A stretch of 41,597 nucleotides of DNA from a virus: IMG/VR virus record IMGVR_UViG_3300005264_000076, positions 1 to 41,597 of that record, one strand, 5' to 3'. Below are positions 1 through 9,438 of this stretch, one piece after another. The position numbers were made by a program, and so were the translations under genes. Position 1 is the stretch's first letter; each line of letters opens with the position of its first letter. The notes under the pieces are model-generated. The model did not search any database, was not told the origin of the DNA, and saw nothing but the letters and a program-made list of their open reading frames with translations.

Positions 1-287
1 GCAAAAGGTGAGGTCGTATCATAATCGTAAATCATCATACCCGTATCAGTAATTGTAGCCGTACCTGTTGCGGAAGGTGTTAAAGTTAAAGGTGTTGATA
101 AATCAAATTGAGCAGCATCTTCATATAAATCTACCCAATAACCAAGAACAGTATGTCCTGCATCTGCTAGTGTGCCTTGTCTAGTTTTCCCTATTAAATA
201 ATAATCATCACTAACTCCCAAGGAACTCATTCCTGTAATGTAACAACCCCTACCTGCTGTAACTGGCTTTGTTCCAACATGCACCAT
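1..287 (-). CDS. Tail-region protein, C-terminus cut by window edge
   Basis: An open frame runs from an ATG at 287 to the left edge with no stop, so the C-terminus is missing. It begins MVHVGTKPVTAGRGCYITGM and is not a family I can name. The same frame stays open and protein-like upstream of 287 (AEGAIFYEITPN) and has another ATG at 356, which would overlap the preceding tail gene by 56 bases. Neither ATG has a clear Shine-Dalgarno sequence. It follows fibre-type genes on the same strand, so a tail or fibre role is inferred from context only. If the right edge is placed directly after position 1, this frame ends after eight more codons. Confidence 0.55.
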   Translation of the reverse strand, partial: MVHVGTKPVTAGRGCYITGMSSLGVSDDYYLIGKTRQGTLADAGHTVLGYWVDLYEDAAQFDLSTPLTLTPSATGTATITDTGMMIYDYDTTSPF

Positions 288-300
288 ATTAGGTGTTATT

Positions 301-1182
301 TCATAAAATATTGCACCTTCTGCAAGACAAGTCAAAGGTAACAACAGACGTACCATCACCAACTGGAAATACTGTTGAAAAGTTATCGAATCTCATTATT
401 CTTGTATTAGCTGCTGGAGTTAAACTCATATCAACTGACCAAGTTTCTGCTGTGCCTTTAACATCGAAAGTAGTATTAGTTGCTCTCACAATATCTCGCC
501 AATCATTACCATTATGCGTCTGTCCTGTAACTTGTGTTAAAGTTTCATAACCACCGCTATCATTTTTAATCACCAGTGGTGTTGACGTATCTGTTACAGC
601 TCTCTTAAGTATTACTGTTGCTGCTGCCCACTGGTCTGCCGCCGCTAATGGTATTTCTAAAGTACCCGTTGCACCTGCATCTACCGAAGTCCAACCCATG
701 TAAAAATCTGTCTCAAATAAAATCGTTGGTATACTTGTAGGTTGTGTAAAGTTTTGACCGTCACTAACCGCAACTCTTAATAGTATTTGATTATCTTGAG
801 TTGACGTAACACTCGGGCATATTGCTGTTGCAGAAGTAGAAACGTAATCTCCTCCCGCTACATCAATCGGATTAGTTAAATCTAAACCTCTTACAAGCAG
901 GATATTTGCCCAAGTATCGTCTGTACTTATATTTTCTATCGCCGTAGGTAACTCGCCATTAGCAGTGACTTTTTTATACCATACTTCAACTTCACAAGCA
1001 CCACCTGTTGATGACGTTGAAACCTGTGTCCAGCCTGAATCTACAGGCTCTATCTCGTTATTATCTTTTGTCATAATCGTTAGAATAAAAGTGTCGTCTA
1101 TTCTAGTGTCTGTCGTTGGTGTAAACTCTTGAATACCAACATCCGTATTATATATTGATTTTTCATCTATCATTAAACTCAT
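301..1182 (-). CDS. Phage tail/structural protein (beta-rich)
   Basis: This 293-residue protein is rich in Thr, Ser, Asp and Val, and has no signal peptide or membrane segment. It contains the segment SGWTQV followed by EVEVWYKKV near residues 48-71, then WAAATVILKR near residue 190. That pattern recurs in beta-sandwich tail proteins of phages, but I cannot name a family with certainty. The ATG at 1182 overlaps the stop of the holin-like gene (ATGA), so the two are translationally coupled. The last residues (SCRRCNIL) look unlike the rest, while the other frame over the same bases reads smoothly into the next gene, so the C-terminus may be displaced by a frameshift. Confidence 0.7.
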   Translation of the reverse strand: MSLMIDEKSIYNTDVGIQEFTPTTDTRIDDTFILTIMTKDNNEIEPVDSGWTQVSTSSTGGACEVEVWYKKVTANGELPTAIENISTDDTWANILLVRGLDLTNPIDVAGGDYVSTSATAICPSVTSTQDNQILLRVAVSDGQNFTQPTSIPTILFETDFYMGWTSVDAGATGTLEIPLAAADQWAAATVILKRAVTDTSTPLVIKNDSGGYETLTQVTGQTHNGNDWRDIVRATNTTFDVKGTAETWSVDMSLTPAANTRIMRFDNFSTVFPVGDGTSVVTFDLSCRRCNIL

Positions 1183-1496
1183 ATCTTAATAGCCTTCATA
1201 ATCGCACCAATTAATAACTCTCTAGAATCACTAACTAGAAATAACACTAAAGATGAAAATACTAACGAAAATTTGAATGGGTGACTACTCGCCCAAACCC
1301 CCATACTTGTTTTATTAATTCTATCAATTTCTTTTGCATACTTCTCATTATCTTTTTGAGAATCATCTTCTAGCCTATTCACTCGACCGTTGGTTTTTGT
1401 AGCTTGTACCAAAATATCTGATAGCTTTTGCTCGTTCCGATCTAACCTAGCGTGAACACCCCTTATCATACCTATCAATGTATCTTCTGTTGTCAC
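1179..1496 (-). CDS. Holin-like small membrane protein
   Basis: This 105-residue protein has a coiled-coil-like N-terminal half (about residues 10-62, rich in Glu, Lys, Arg and Asn) and one hydrophobic segment at about 74-89 followed by a short amphipathic tail. The layout resembles XhlA-type hemolysin/holin accessory proteins, which sit in the inner membrane and help release the endolysin. The start is a GTG preceded by AGGGGG. The end overlaps the next gene by four bases. The holin role is inferred from topology and from the M15 peptidase in the same operon; an alternative is a membrane-anchored tail accessory protein. Confidence 0.6.
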   Translation of the reverse strand: MTTEDTLIGMIRGVHARLDRNEQKLSDILVQATKTNGRVNRLEDDSQKDNEKYAKEIDRINKTSMGVWASSHPFKFSLVFSSLVLFLVSDSRELLIGAIMKAIKI

Positions 1497-1505
1497 TATA
1501 ACCCC

Positions 1506-2039
1506 CTATGGCCAGTTAGCAGGATTTTCACGATCATCCCAGCTATAACTATATATTTCTGATCCACCTGCACTAATTGTTTCGCCTGTACGAAAATCAA
1601 ACCTACGCAACCACCACTTCAAAGCTGCGGTTGGAGTTTCTTTGATCGCCTGCCCGATATAAAGATACCTTACTTCGGTAGAATCAAATACGCTTTTTCT
1701 ATAATAAACCCCACCGCTAATTGAATCCACATATTCTTTGTTTACCAACTGATTTAATTCCGTTGGCATTTCACTTGTTGGTGGTATTTCAAAATCCCAC
1801 TCACCTGCAATTTCTTCTACAGCTGTCTTATCTACTAGGTTGGCCAGCTCAATACCACCAATTTCACTCATACCTGAATTTGGATCCAAAGTATCTAATT
1901 CAGCAAGAAGTCTTTCCCACTTTTCAGCGGTATCATTGGCAATACGCTTTAAGCTATTCGCTAGAATGGCTACTGAACCAGGATCATTTGCATCTAATCC
2001 AAACTCAACTAGTAACGGTTCTAGTTTTTTTATGTCCAT
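1506..2039 (-). CDS. Tail protein, hypothetical
   Basis: This protein has 177 residues. Its N-terminal third looks helical (residues 1-50). The C-terminal part carries YLYIGQA, then WWLRRFDF, and finally SYSWDDRENPANWP. A similar YIG...W.I.R...WDDR arrangement is common at the C-terminus of phage tail and fibre accessory proteins; I recall the pattern but cannot assign a name. The ATG directly follows the stop of the tail-hub gene, so the two are coupled. Context says virion tail component; biochemical role unknown. Confidence 0.65.
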   Translation of the reverse strand: MDIKKLEPLLVEFGLDANDPGSVAILANSLKRIANDTAEKWERLLAELDTLDPNSGMSEIGGIELANLVDKTAVEEIAGEWDFEIPPTSEMPTELNQLVNKEYVDSISGGVYYRKSVFDSTEVRYLYIGQAIKETPTAALKWWLRRFDFRTGETISAGGSEIYSYSWDDRENPANWP

Positions 2040-3476
2040 TTATCTAACTTCTGCTCCATCTACGTTTTCCCACGCTCCACTAATAACCAGTGGTGCTGAA
2101 TCCGGTAGAACAATTTCATATTGTCTTGAAAAATATTTACCACCACGTCTATAAACAGCCTTCCGGATAGAATTTTCACCTATCGCACCTAGATCAACTT
2201 TTTTATATGGTCCGAATTGTGATTTATTATTATCTCTTTTTCTAACTAATAAATACGGTTTTTTGTATTTATCTTTATATTTACCCACACCTCTTTTAAT
2301 TCTAAGCACAAAACCTTTACTGCTTTTAAGTGTCATATCTGAACCGTAGTTTACATGTCCAGTTAATAGTCTTGTACGGATTGGTTCCTCATCATCTGTA
2401 TGATAATCAGACGATAATTGATAAATCTTTCCAGTAGACTTACTAGCCATAAGATGAAGGTTCCAATCTCTAGCGTGAGTATAGTTAGATGCAATAAAAT
2501 CTAAATAACGATCTCCATTCCATCTACCCCATTCATACCAAGCACCAACTGTTTCGTCATAAACGAAAGTTTTCTTAGCCGAAGGAAATGTAAGCATGAA
2601 GAAATTCCTGCCATCAATACTAATACTATCCACAGCAGCATCATTGGCATATTCAATATTCTGTAAAACCTTATCGTAGGCCATTGAGAGTGGTCTAAGT
2701 GCATTGCCTTCCATCATAACCAATCTTCGCCTCTTATCGAGAAAAACAAGCCTCCCATTGGATAAACTAACCGCATACGGTGAGAAAACTCCTGAATCAA
2801 TAGATGAAGATACCAATCTTCTAAATGGATCCGCACCTACAGGTTGAGTTTGCCATTGTTCAATTGAATCTTTACCTAATAAATAAATTGTTTTATTCGC
2901 TACCAAAAGACCTTCGATATTGTCGATCTTCATTTCAGCATCATACGATTGAGTTACTGACCACTCTAATGGATTGTTTGGTGTGGAATAATACCAACTA
3001 GAAGTATCTAAACTATTTGCAATTAAATATGCGTCAACAAAAGCAACATGAGTTACTTCTAGTGGACAAGCCTCATCGACTATATATTCCGTATCAAGCA
3101 GTCCATCTGTATAAACGATACGTCCACCATTTGCCATGAACATATAAGTCTTAGCACCAATTTTTGCCTCTGCAAAAGTTACCTTAGTTCCCCTGTTAAG
3201 CCCAGCACCAGTAACATCCGTTATTGCTGCACCCTCTCTTTTTACAAAGATCCTTTCAGCTGAAACAATAAATAACATCGACATTGCATTTGACCAAAAT
3301 AGACCATCAATTTGAGTGTCAGTTTCCACATCAAACAAAACCTCTAGTCCCGGTCGTGAGTGAATAGCCGCCATTTCATCAATGTAGCCATCCTGAATTG
3401 TGTCAAAACTCCCAGTTAAACTGGAAGAATCAACATTTTTATTCGGTTTCTCTAGTGATAAATGTTGTATTGTCAC
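2040..3476 (-). CDS. P22 gp10-like tail hub / packaged DNA stabilisation protein
   Basis: This 478-residue protein resembles the P22 gp10 family, whose members form the hub below the portal and adaptor and plug the filled head. Features supporting this are a beta-propeller-like run of repeats, the segment IEGLLVANKTIYLLGKDSIE followed by QW (about residues 188-209), the DPFRRL...GVFSPYAVS stretch after it, and a basic C-terminal domain (about 385-478). The start is a GTG with GAGG upstream; the preceding gene stops a few bases earlier. Its position after the adaptor and the long spike gene fits a P22-type tail machine. Family assignment is from remembered motifs. Confidence 0.75.
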   Translation of the reverse strand: MTIQHLSLEKPNKNVDSSSLTGSFDTIQDGYIDEMAAIHSRPGLEVLFDVETDTQIDGLFWSNAMSMLFIVSAERIFVKREGAAITDVTGAGLNRGTKVTFAEAKIGAKTYMFMANGGRIVYTDGLLDTEYIVDEACPLEVTHVAFVDAYLIANSLDTSSWYYSTPNNPLEWSVTQSYDAEMKIDNIEGLLVANKTIYLLGKDSIEQWQTQPVGADPFRRLVSSSIDSGVFSPYAVSLSNGRLVFLDKRRRLVMMEGNALRPLSMAYDKVLQNIEYANDAAVDSISIDGRNFFMLTFPSAKKTFVYDETVGAWYEWGRWNGDRYLDFIASNYTHARDWNLHLMASKSTGKIYQLSSDYHTDDEEPIRTRLLTGHVNYGSDMTLKSSKGFVLRIKRGVGKYKDKYKKPYLLVRKRDNNKSQFGPYKKVDLGAIGENSIRKAVYRRGGKYFSRQYEIVLPDSAPLVISGAWENVDGAEVR

Positions 3477-3482
3477 TACCCA

Positions 3483-6400
3483 TTACCTCAAGTTAAGTTC
3501 TGGATTGTGAACGAATACCCCGGCAGCAGTTATAGCTAATTGAACAATATCTTTTATTTCTGTCATTACTACATTTTCGTCATCAGTTGCAAGATCAAAA
3601 GCCTCACCATCATTTGTTGTCACATCAATAACATCGTTGATTCTTACCAGCCCAGTTGTTGAGGCTAATTGAATCTCTTTTTTATCTTCATCAACTGAAA
3701 TTTGATTAGGCACACATTCAAAGGTGGACTTAGAATGTATAACTTTTCTGTCCATTTCGTAAATGTACTTAACTTGATCGGCTGTAATAATTCCCCTACT
3801 TACTTTGACCATTGCCAATCCTTGTGGTGATGCATCAAGTACCCCGGATCCAAGTGTCATAACAGTATCAGTAATATCAGAATTTGAATCAGTATGCGTA
3901 TGTACAAGCACTCCATCGATATAATATTTAATGTCTGTTGGTGTTTTCGCAATGAGGAAATGGAACCATTTACCCTCTGGAATAATACCAGCCTTTGAAG
4001 TTACCAACCCACCAGCGTTAACTTTTAATGTACCGTTATTTGCTGCAATATAAAGTCCATTTGCAGGCTGATCAGTTGATTGCCCACCATTATCAATAAG
4101 CATTAACATTTGATCATCACTGGTATTTGTAACTTTAGCGAATCCATAAGCGATAGTATTTGCACCAGCAGCTCCAATTGTTGCATAACAATAAGCTGTA
4201 TCACTGAATGAAGTCATATATGCAATATCAGAATTTGGGAAAAATTCTCTAGTTACAGTTCCAACATAATTAAATGTCAAGAAATTTGGTGATTTATCGG
4301 TGGATGAAATTGCAGATAATATCAAATCCCATCGCTGTTTTGAGCTGGCACTTGAATTATAAAATTGTACTGTTAACGTATCGGTAGCCGCAATAAACTC
4401 ATGCGACACCCTTTTTCCTACGGGTGTATAGTGGCTCGGACTATTCCAAGATGCAGCACCAGTTAGTTTCATACAACTACCATTGGCTCCTGAATCACCG
4501 GTCGAGCTTGTCTCCATCAGGCTAAACTTATATTTAAGACCTGTAGTAACAGAAAACGACCTTGTAACCGTACTTGTGCCAGTACCGCTCTGTGTGATTC
4601 TATAGAATGGATCTACCCAAACACAATTAACATTTGACGTTTGACCACCCACAACCCAATCATCAACTACAGATCCACCACCTGTAATTACCGGAATTAA
4701 ATCCGGGCCAGCCTGAGTGTTACCATCTGTATCATCATTTCCACAAATTGCAGCTACAAGATTATCTCCAAATCTAACACCTGTATTAAAATATTTTGTA
4801 ATTTCAGTAAGCATTTCCTTATCTACTGCCATATCAGATATTTCATGAACAACGCTTAACCCATCTTCTGCTGGAATATATAATTTATCATCTAGCCCAA
4901 TAATATTTGTGTTAGGTGTCAAAATATAACCCATATCCGTATCGGAATTATCAAAATATCCAGTTCTCCATGCTGCTACTGAGCTATCGGAAATTGGTAA
5001 TGCACCAAAACTAATCTCAGTACCGTTACGAATTGCGAGAACATCACCAATCAATGTTGCTGCCTCGGCTGCTCCTATAACATCATGTGCTGTACCATCA
5101 TCTTTTAGTACAGTTGTAGCGGATCCGTTTGGAACCAGTATTGTAGGAATCTTACGACCAAAAGCATCCGTTGGAGCCCCACTTAATGCTTTCACAAATA
5201 AGTTGTTACAATATCCGTTTGCCAAAACCTGAGTAGTATTTAACGTTATCCAACCGGTACCATTAAAATCACTGATATTGCCACCAGCGACTTGATACGC
5301 TGTTTCTGTCCATCTATAAACCTTGTCTGCAATGAAATCAAACTTGTATAAATCTAAGTTCGCACCAGCTGCATATAAAGCACCATCGAGAAATACCATG
5401 TGTTCAAAGATAATTGTATTAACTTCAAGCTCCATTGAAGGGTTCCACTGAACATTGTCTTGATGTTGTAAGTCATAAATCTCAATATAAGTTCTAGTAC
5501 TAGCAGTATTAGCCACAATCGCTGCATCTTTTGGAAATTTACCACAAGTATTATACCAAGAGGTATCTTTCTTCTCTCTCCAATCAACTGTATCTAGTGC
5601 TGATAATGCCAAACATGCTGTTGTTACTGTAGATGATGTAGAAATATCACCTTCAATAGCGTCAACTGTACCAGTAATGGATCCAGCAGCAGCAGTTATT
5701 GCAGCGTCAACCTCTGCTTGTGTGTAATATACAGTATTATGATCGTGACTTGTATCAGATTTATCAGCCAATAGAGCGATAATTTCAGCCTCAGTATAGT
5801 ATCTGGAATCGTGAGTATGTCCACCTTCTTCATTTGCCATATAAGCATCAGCTGATCTAAGTCCTGCCATGTGAGAATGATCAACTATTACAACATGCCC
5901 CCACTCAATAGTAACTCTTGATTCACCGTTCCAATCCATATAGTAATTATCAAAACCGAATTGAAATACATAATCACTATTTAAATCGATATGAACACTA
6001 CCTGCTGCATATTTAGAAATTGCTGCACCGTAAGTATCGCCATTAAATTGTGTTGGTGATAAAACAGCAGCACCATCTTTAAGAACCCCAACCCTATATT
6101 GCCATCCGTTATCAGAATCCTCATCTAGTGCCGACCCAAACATAGCTATTTGAGTAATTTCTAACGCACGATTTTCACCCCTACGGATCAATTCGATATA
6201 TTTATTTAAGTTAAATTTGAAATTTACCAAACCACCAGCATCGGCATCACCGGGAATATTTGCGTGCCACCCACCAGATCCATCAGTGTTTTTCACAAGA
6301 TAAGTTGAGGGAACACTCGTATCAATATCGTAACACGTTGTGTTTGAAATTACAGCTCGATCCCATGAATTACCCTGTATTTGAACTCCATAAACACCTT

Positions 6401-7610
6401 TAAGTGCCATTGATACATGTTCCGGATCTGAATCATCATAAATATATCCAATAGCCACTGGATTGGTTACATAATTTTCGCCTGTAGTAGATGATGTATC
6501 CAAACAGTCTTTTACTGGCTGATTAATAATCACATTCCCAGCAGTATCATCTAAATAAATTACATCACCCTTTACATAGCCTGATTCTCCTGTGTCGAAG
6601 GTATCTAGTGAAACATTAACACTTTGATCAGTAACAACCGATTCGTTGGCCATACCGTAAAAAATAGCCCCCTCCGGTGTTGCTGCATTACAAAGTAGAA
6701 CCTTAGTGTTATCTGAGGGATCTAATCTAACTGGCATACCTGCGGTAATGTTTTCACCAGCAATATGAGATACAACTTTTCTAATAAAACTATCAACATA
6801 AGTTTTTACCGCTCGCTCCGTTGGTAAAGCTGTGTCGCTATTTCCCATAAGTGAACCATCAATCGATACTTCATTAATTTCAGTATTGAGATCCAAAGCA
6901 AAACTTCCAGCCTGAACTTTACCTGTAACATTAGCATCACCTTTAACTTCTAAGTCGTTTGTAATTTTTAAGTGGTCTAAATATCCTGCATCAATCCCTG
7001 TCCAATAACTAAGTTGTAGCGGTACTGCATCATCAATAACCTCAATCGATCCACCACCATAAAAAACTCTGTATTGTTCCGCACTAATATCACCCATGAA
7101 GGATGCAACTCTACCAGCAGCAATTGTAACTTCTGCTCCCGGCTCAAATCTACAAGTCACGTTCGCTGGAAATGTAATGTTGTCATTAAACGTATAAGCT
7201 CCTGCTTGAAATAAAAGAGTGTATTCCGTAGCTGGATCTAAATCATCTAACCCATTTTGAATTAATTCTGAGCTGGATCCAAAATCTGTAAGAGCATCTG
7301 TAGCTAAACCATCAGCAATTGACGATGCTGAATATCTAACACCTTCATAAGTAGCTTGAACTACATCAGCTGTATCTAAAACTTCAATGTAATAAGATCC
7401 ATCAGCATAAACTTTCGCCTGACCTTTAGCGTCCAATCTAATTGGCTGACTTAAAACCTGTGTTTGAGTATCATCTGCAAAAACATCCTTTGGCTCAGTT
7501 TTCCCACCGTTCGCCCAAAAATAAACCTTACCGTTAGATAATGGTTCGTTATCTATTGTAATCAGTCCTGACATTAAAAAATCAACCTGTTTAGCTATCA
7601 AATCTACCAT
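3483..7610 (-). CDS. Large tail spike/fibre with C-terminal lectin-like domain
   Basis: This 1375-residue virion protein is probably the main receptor-binding fibre or spike. Residues about 8-100 (SGLITIDNEPLSNGKVYFWA and onward) look like a particle-binding head domain. Residues 115-195 resemble the start of a pectate-lyase-like spike. A fibre linker at about 575-650 carries HTHDSRYYTEAEI and DHNTVYYTQAEV, typical of trimeric fibre shafts. Residues about 1110-1265 read as a LamG/concanavalin-like sandwich (EGKWFHFLIAK, KYYIDGVLVHTHTD), a fold that binds glycans. The RBS is AGGAGCG. It lies between adaptor and hub. No catalytic spike residues could be recognised. Confidence 0.75.
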   Translation of the reverse strand: MVDLIAKQVDFLMSGLITIDNEPLSNGKVYFWANGGKTEPKDVFADDTQTQVLSQPIRLDAKGQAKVYADGSYYIEVLDTADVVQATYEGVRYSASSIADGLATDALTDFGSSSELIQNGLDDLDPATEYTLLFQAGAYTFNDNITFPANVTCRFEPGAEVTIAAGRVASFMGDISAEQYRVFYGGGSIEVIDDAVPLQLSYWTGIDAGYLDHLKITNDLEVKGDANVTGKVQAGSFALDLNTEINEVSIDGSLMGNSDTALPTERAVKTYVDSFIRKVVSHIAGENITAGMPVRLDPSDNTKVLLCNAATPEGAIFYGMANESVVTDQSVNVSLDTFDTGESGYVKGDVIYLDDTAGNVIINQPVKDCLDTSSTTGENYVTNPVAIGYIYDDSDPEHVSMALKGVYGVQIQGNSWDRAVISNTTCYDIDTSVPSTYLVKNTDGSGGWHANIPGDADAGGLVNFKFNLNKYIELIRRGENRALEITQIAMFGSALDEDSDNGWQYRVGVLKDGAAVLSPTQFNGDTYGAAISKYAAGSVHIDLNSDYVFQFGFDNYYMDWNGESRVTIEWGHVVIVDHSHMAGLRSADAYMANEEGGHTHDSRYYTEAEIIALLADKSDTSHDHNTVYYTQAEVDAAITAAAGSITGTVDAIEGDISTSSTVTTACLALSALDTVDWREKKDTSWYNTCGKFPKDAAIVANTASTRTYIEIYDLQHQDNVQWNPSMELEVNTIIFEHMVFLDGALYAAGANLDLYKFDFIADKVYRWTETAYQVAGGNISDFNGTGWITLNTTQVLANGYCNNLFVKALSGAPTDAFGRKIPTILVPNGSATTVLKDDGTAHDVIGAAEAATLIGDVLAIRNGTEISFGALPISDSSVAAWRTGYFDNSDTDMGYILTPNTNIIGLDDKLYIPAEDGLSVVHEISDMAVDKEMLTEITKYFNTGVRFGDNLVAAICGNDDTDGNTQAGPDLIPVITGGGSVVDDWVVGGQTSNVNCVWVDPFYRITQSGTGTSTVTRSFSVTTGLKYKFSLMETSSTGDSGANGSCMKLTGAASWNSPSHYTPVGKRVSHEFIAATDTLTVQFYNSSASSKQRWDLILSAISSTDKSPNFLTFNYVGTVTREFFPNSDIAYMTSFSDTAYCYATIGAAGANTIAYGFAKVTNTSDDQMLMLIDNGGQSTDQPANGLYIAANNGTLKVNAGGLVTSKAGIIPEGKWFHFLIAKTPTDIKYYIDGVLVHTHTDSNSDITDTVMTLGSGVLDASPQGLAMVKVSRGIITADQVKYIYEMDRKVIHSKSTFECVPNQISVDEDKKEIQLASTTGLVRINDVIDVTTNDGEAFDLATDDENVVMTEIKDIVQLAITAAGVFVHNPELNLR

Positions 7611-7622
7611 TACTACACGCTC

Positions 7623-8642
7623 CTAATAACTTGATGAAATAAACCTGCTTGTTTCAAGCGGTTTATCTTGTTTTTTTGCGGTTTTCAATGCCTCTTTCGC
7701 CCTAGCGTTAAGTGCATAAACCTGCCGATCTTCTAAAGAATATTCAAAAGACAAATCCACTGCCAATAAATATTTCAAAGCTCGCATCCAATTATCAGGA
7801 AAATCAAAGCTATCAGTTTCACCCACACCATAATTCTCACTACGAATCACCGCCTCGTAACGTAATAATAACCCATCAGTCCCAACCTCATTAGGTATTG
7901 GTCTAATATGAGCTATATTTGTTGAACCGTTCGCCTCGACATAAATATATTCAGGTGATCCGGTTAGTTTAGAGCTGGAATCATTGATATAAACATCCTC
8001 TCTAACGATCGGTACAGTAAACTTACTACCAGCTTTTGTGAAATATGCTTTCACAAGTCCAGCCTCATCATCCGCTAAATTAAAATCACCTGCACATGAA
8101 TATCTCACATTATCACCATGTTCAGCTGTAGCCTCTAAACTACTATCTTCTATCCAATATTCACTTTGTAAAACACCTGTTACTGGACTAGTGTCCTCTA
8201 CTGCCTTCCAAACTAGTCCACCATCTGAAATTACAAGATCCTTTTCAGCCGGCCATGCTGGCTCAACCGCTCCGGAAACTCCAAATTGAGTATTAATATA
8301 ATAAAAACCATTCGCCACCGTTGGCCTAACAATTACATCTACTGGAATTTCGGTAGCTGTTACCCAATCAGTAGTATCTGGTGTTGTGTGAGTTTTTACA
8401 CATCGGTATGTTTTACCATCTGTACCAGTAATTACACTAGATGCTCTAAAAACTTTTGTTCGCCATTCTTTTTTGAAAATTCTTTGACCATCGACTTCAA
8501 GCTCATCAATGATATTATTTAACGCAATTCTAGCGTTTTCCATAGCCTCAGTATCAGGTAAATCCCCATCACTATAGCCATTCACCATTCTAAGTGAGGA
8601 TAGTATTAGTGTATTAACTTTTTCATCGTATTGTGTACCCAT
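7623..8642 (-). CDS. Head-to-tail adaptor (P22 gp4-like) with inserted modules
   Basis: This protein has 339 residues. The N-terminal part (ALNNIIDELEVDGQ, about 36-49) and the C-terminal helices (DNWMRALKYLLAVDLSFEYS and onward, about 284-330) resemble connector proteins that bind the portal, such as P22 gp4. Between them, residues about 70-160 hold two small beta modules: one with TYRCVKTHT...DWV, like carbohydrate-binding inserts, and one with FGVSGAVEPAWP...DGGLVWKAV, a module I recognise from many phage decoration and fibre proteins. The RBS is GGGGG. Order portal, capsid, adaptor, hub supports the role. Family usual length is about 165 residues, so the extra length is the insert. Confidence 0.7.
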   Translation of the reverse strand: MGTQYDEKVNTLILSSLRMVNGYSDGDLPDTEAMENARIALNNIIDELEVDGQRIFKKEWRTKVFRASSVITGTDGKTYRCVKTHTTPDTTDWVTATEIPVDVIVRPTVANGFYYINTQFGVSGAVEPAWPAEKDLVISDGGLVWKAVEDTSPVTGVLQSEYWIEDSSLEATAEHGDNVRYSCAGDFNLADDEAGLVKAYFTKAGSKFTVPIVREDVYINDSSSKLTGSPEYIYVEANGSTNIAHIRPIPNEVGTDGLLLRYEAVIRSENYGVGETDSFDFPDNWMRALKYLLAVDLSFEYSLEDRQVYALNARAKEALKTAKKQDKPLETSRFISSSY

Positions 8643-8654
8643 ATCTGCCCCCTA

Positions 8655-9080
8655 TTATATTGTAATAAAATGCTCGTGTTTGTAAACCATACCTGGCCTA
8701 TTTTGAGCAATATGAATAAAACCTTTTGTTTTGTACCAAATCACCTGCCTATATGGGCAATGATTAACTATCCACCAAAACATCATTTCAATAAGTTTTA
8801 TCTCTTCCGGATATAGATCCATGCCAGCAAATGATTCATGATCGGATCCATTCACTCCACCTACCGCTTTATTCAATTTATCTGGTCGACCTGCTGAGGT
8901 AACATTTAATTTACCAAACTTATCCCTTGCAGGTTGAGCGATAGATTCGCAAAGTAACTTGAACATATCCTTTTCATTTTGAAATGGATGCCCCTGTTCT
9001 TTTAATTCCTCAATTATTTCAGGATGATCTTTTGAAACTAAACTTTCCCAATATGAAAAGTTAACTGTGCAATCTCCCAT
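8655..9080 (-). CDS. Peptidase M15A-type endolysin
   Basis: This 141-residue protein matches the M15A peptidase pattern: QPARDKFG, VTSAGRP, LNKAVGG, then SDHESFAGMDL and finally GFIHIA. The zinc ligands read as His81, Asp88 and His123, with the His-to-Asp spacing of seven that the family shows. M15 enzymes cleave peptide bridges in peptidoglycan, so this is the likely endolysin, or less likely a virion-associated lysin. It has no signal peptide, so a holin is expected. The ATG overlaps the stop of the preceding small gene (TAATG). It sits between the capsid and adaptor genes rather than in a separate lysis cassette. Confidence 0.8.
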   Translation of the reverse strand: MGDCTVNFSYWESLVSKDHPEIIEELKEQGHPFQNEKDMFKLLCESIAQPARDKFGKLNVTSAGRPDKLNKAVGGVNGSDHESFAGMDLYPEEIKLIEMMFWWIVNHCPYRQVIWYKTKGFIHIAQNRPGMVYKHEHFITI

Positions 9081-9418
9081 TAGAATTTAAGACCTAACTT
9101 AAAAGAATCGCCAATTACTGCCGCTGATAAATTATCATGCTTTAAGCTAACCCCAATTTTTTTAGTTTTCGGATCGTAACTAACACCAACGTTACCAATT
9201 TTTTTAGCCTCAGTATCTAGTTTTTTAGCAATACTAACCTTAACCCAATCCTCGACACCTTTAACATCTAATCCCTTTGTAATTCTTTTGTTTATTAATT
9301 TAATAGCTTTGTCGTCCCAATTGAACGGAGTGAGTTTTACTAATCCTTGTAATATAAAATAATATGCTGGCCAATACTGAATTGCACCTTTAATTAAACT
9401 TGCGATTTTCTTAATCAT
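9080..9418 (-). CDS. Hypothetical protein coupled to endolysin
   Basis: This 112-residue basic protein has a moderately hydrophobic, aromatic N-terminus (IKGAIQYWPAYYFILQGLVK) that could associate with membrane, followed by a soluble lysine-rich part. A strong RBS (AAGGAGAAAAACC) precedes the ATG. The stop overlaps the start of the M15 peptidase, so the two are co-translated. A role as lysis partner is possible because of this coupling, but no clear transmembrane helix is visible and no family was recognised. Confidence 0.6.
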   Translation of the reverse strand: MIKKIASLIKGAIQYWPAYYFILQGLVKLTPFNWDDKAIKLINKRITKGLDVKGVEDWVKVSIAKKLDTEAKKIGNVGVSYDPKTKKIGVSLKHDNLSAAVIGDSFKLGLKF

Positions 9419-9438
9419 GGTTTTTCTCCTTTTTAAGA

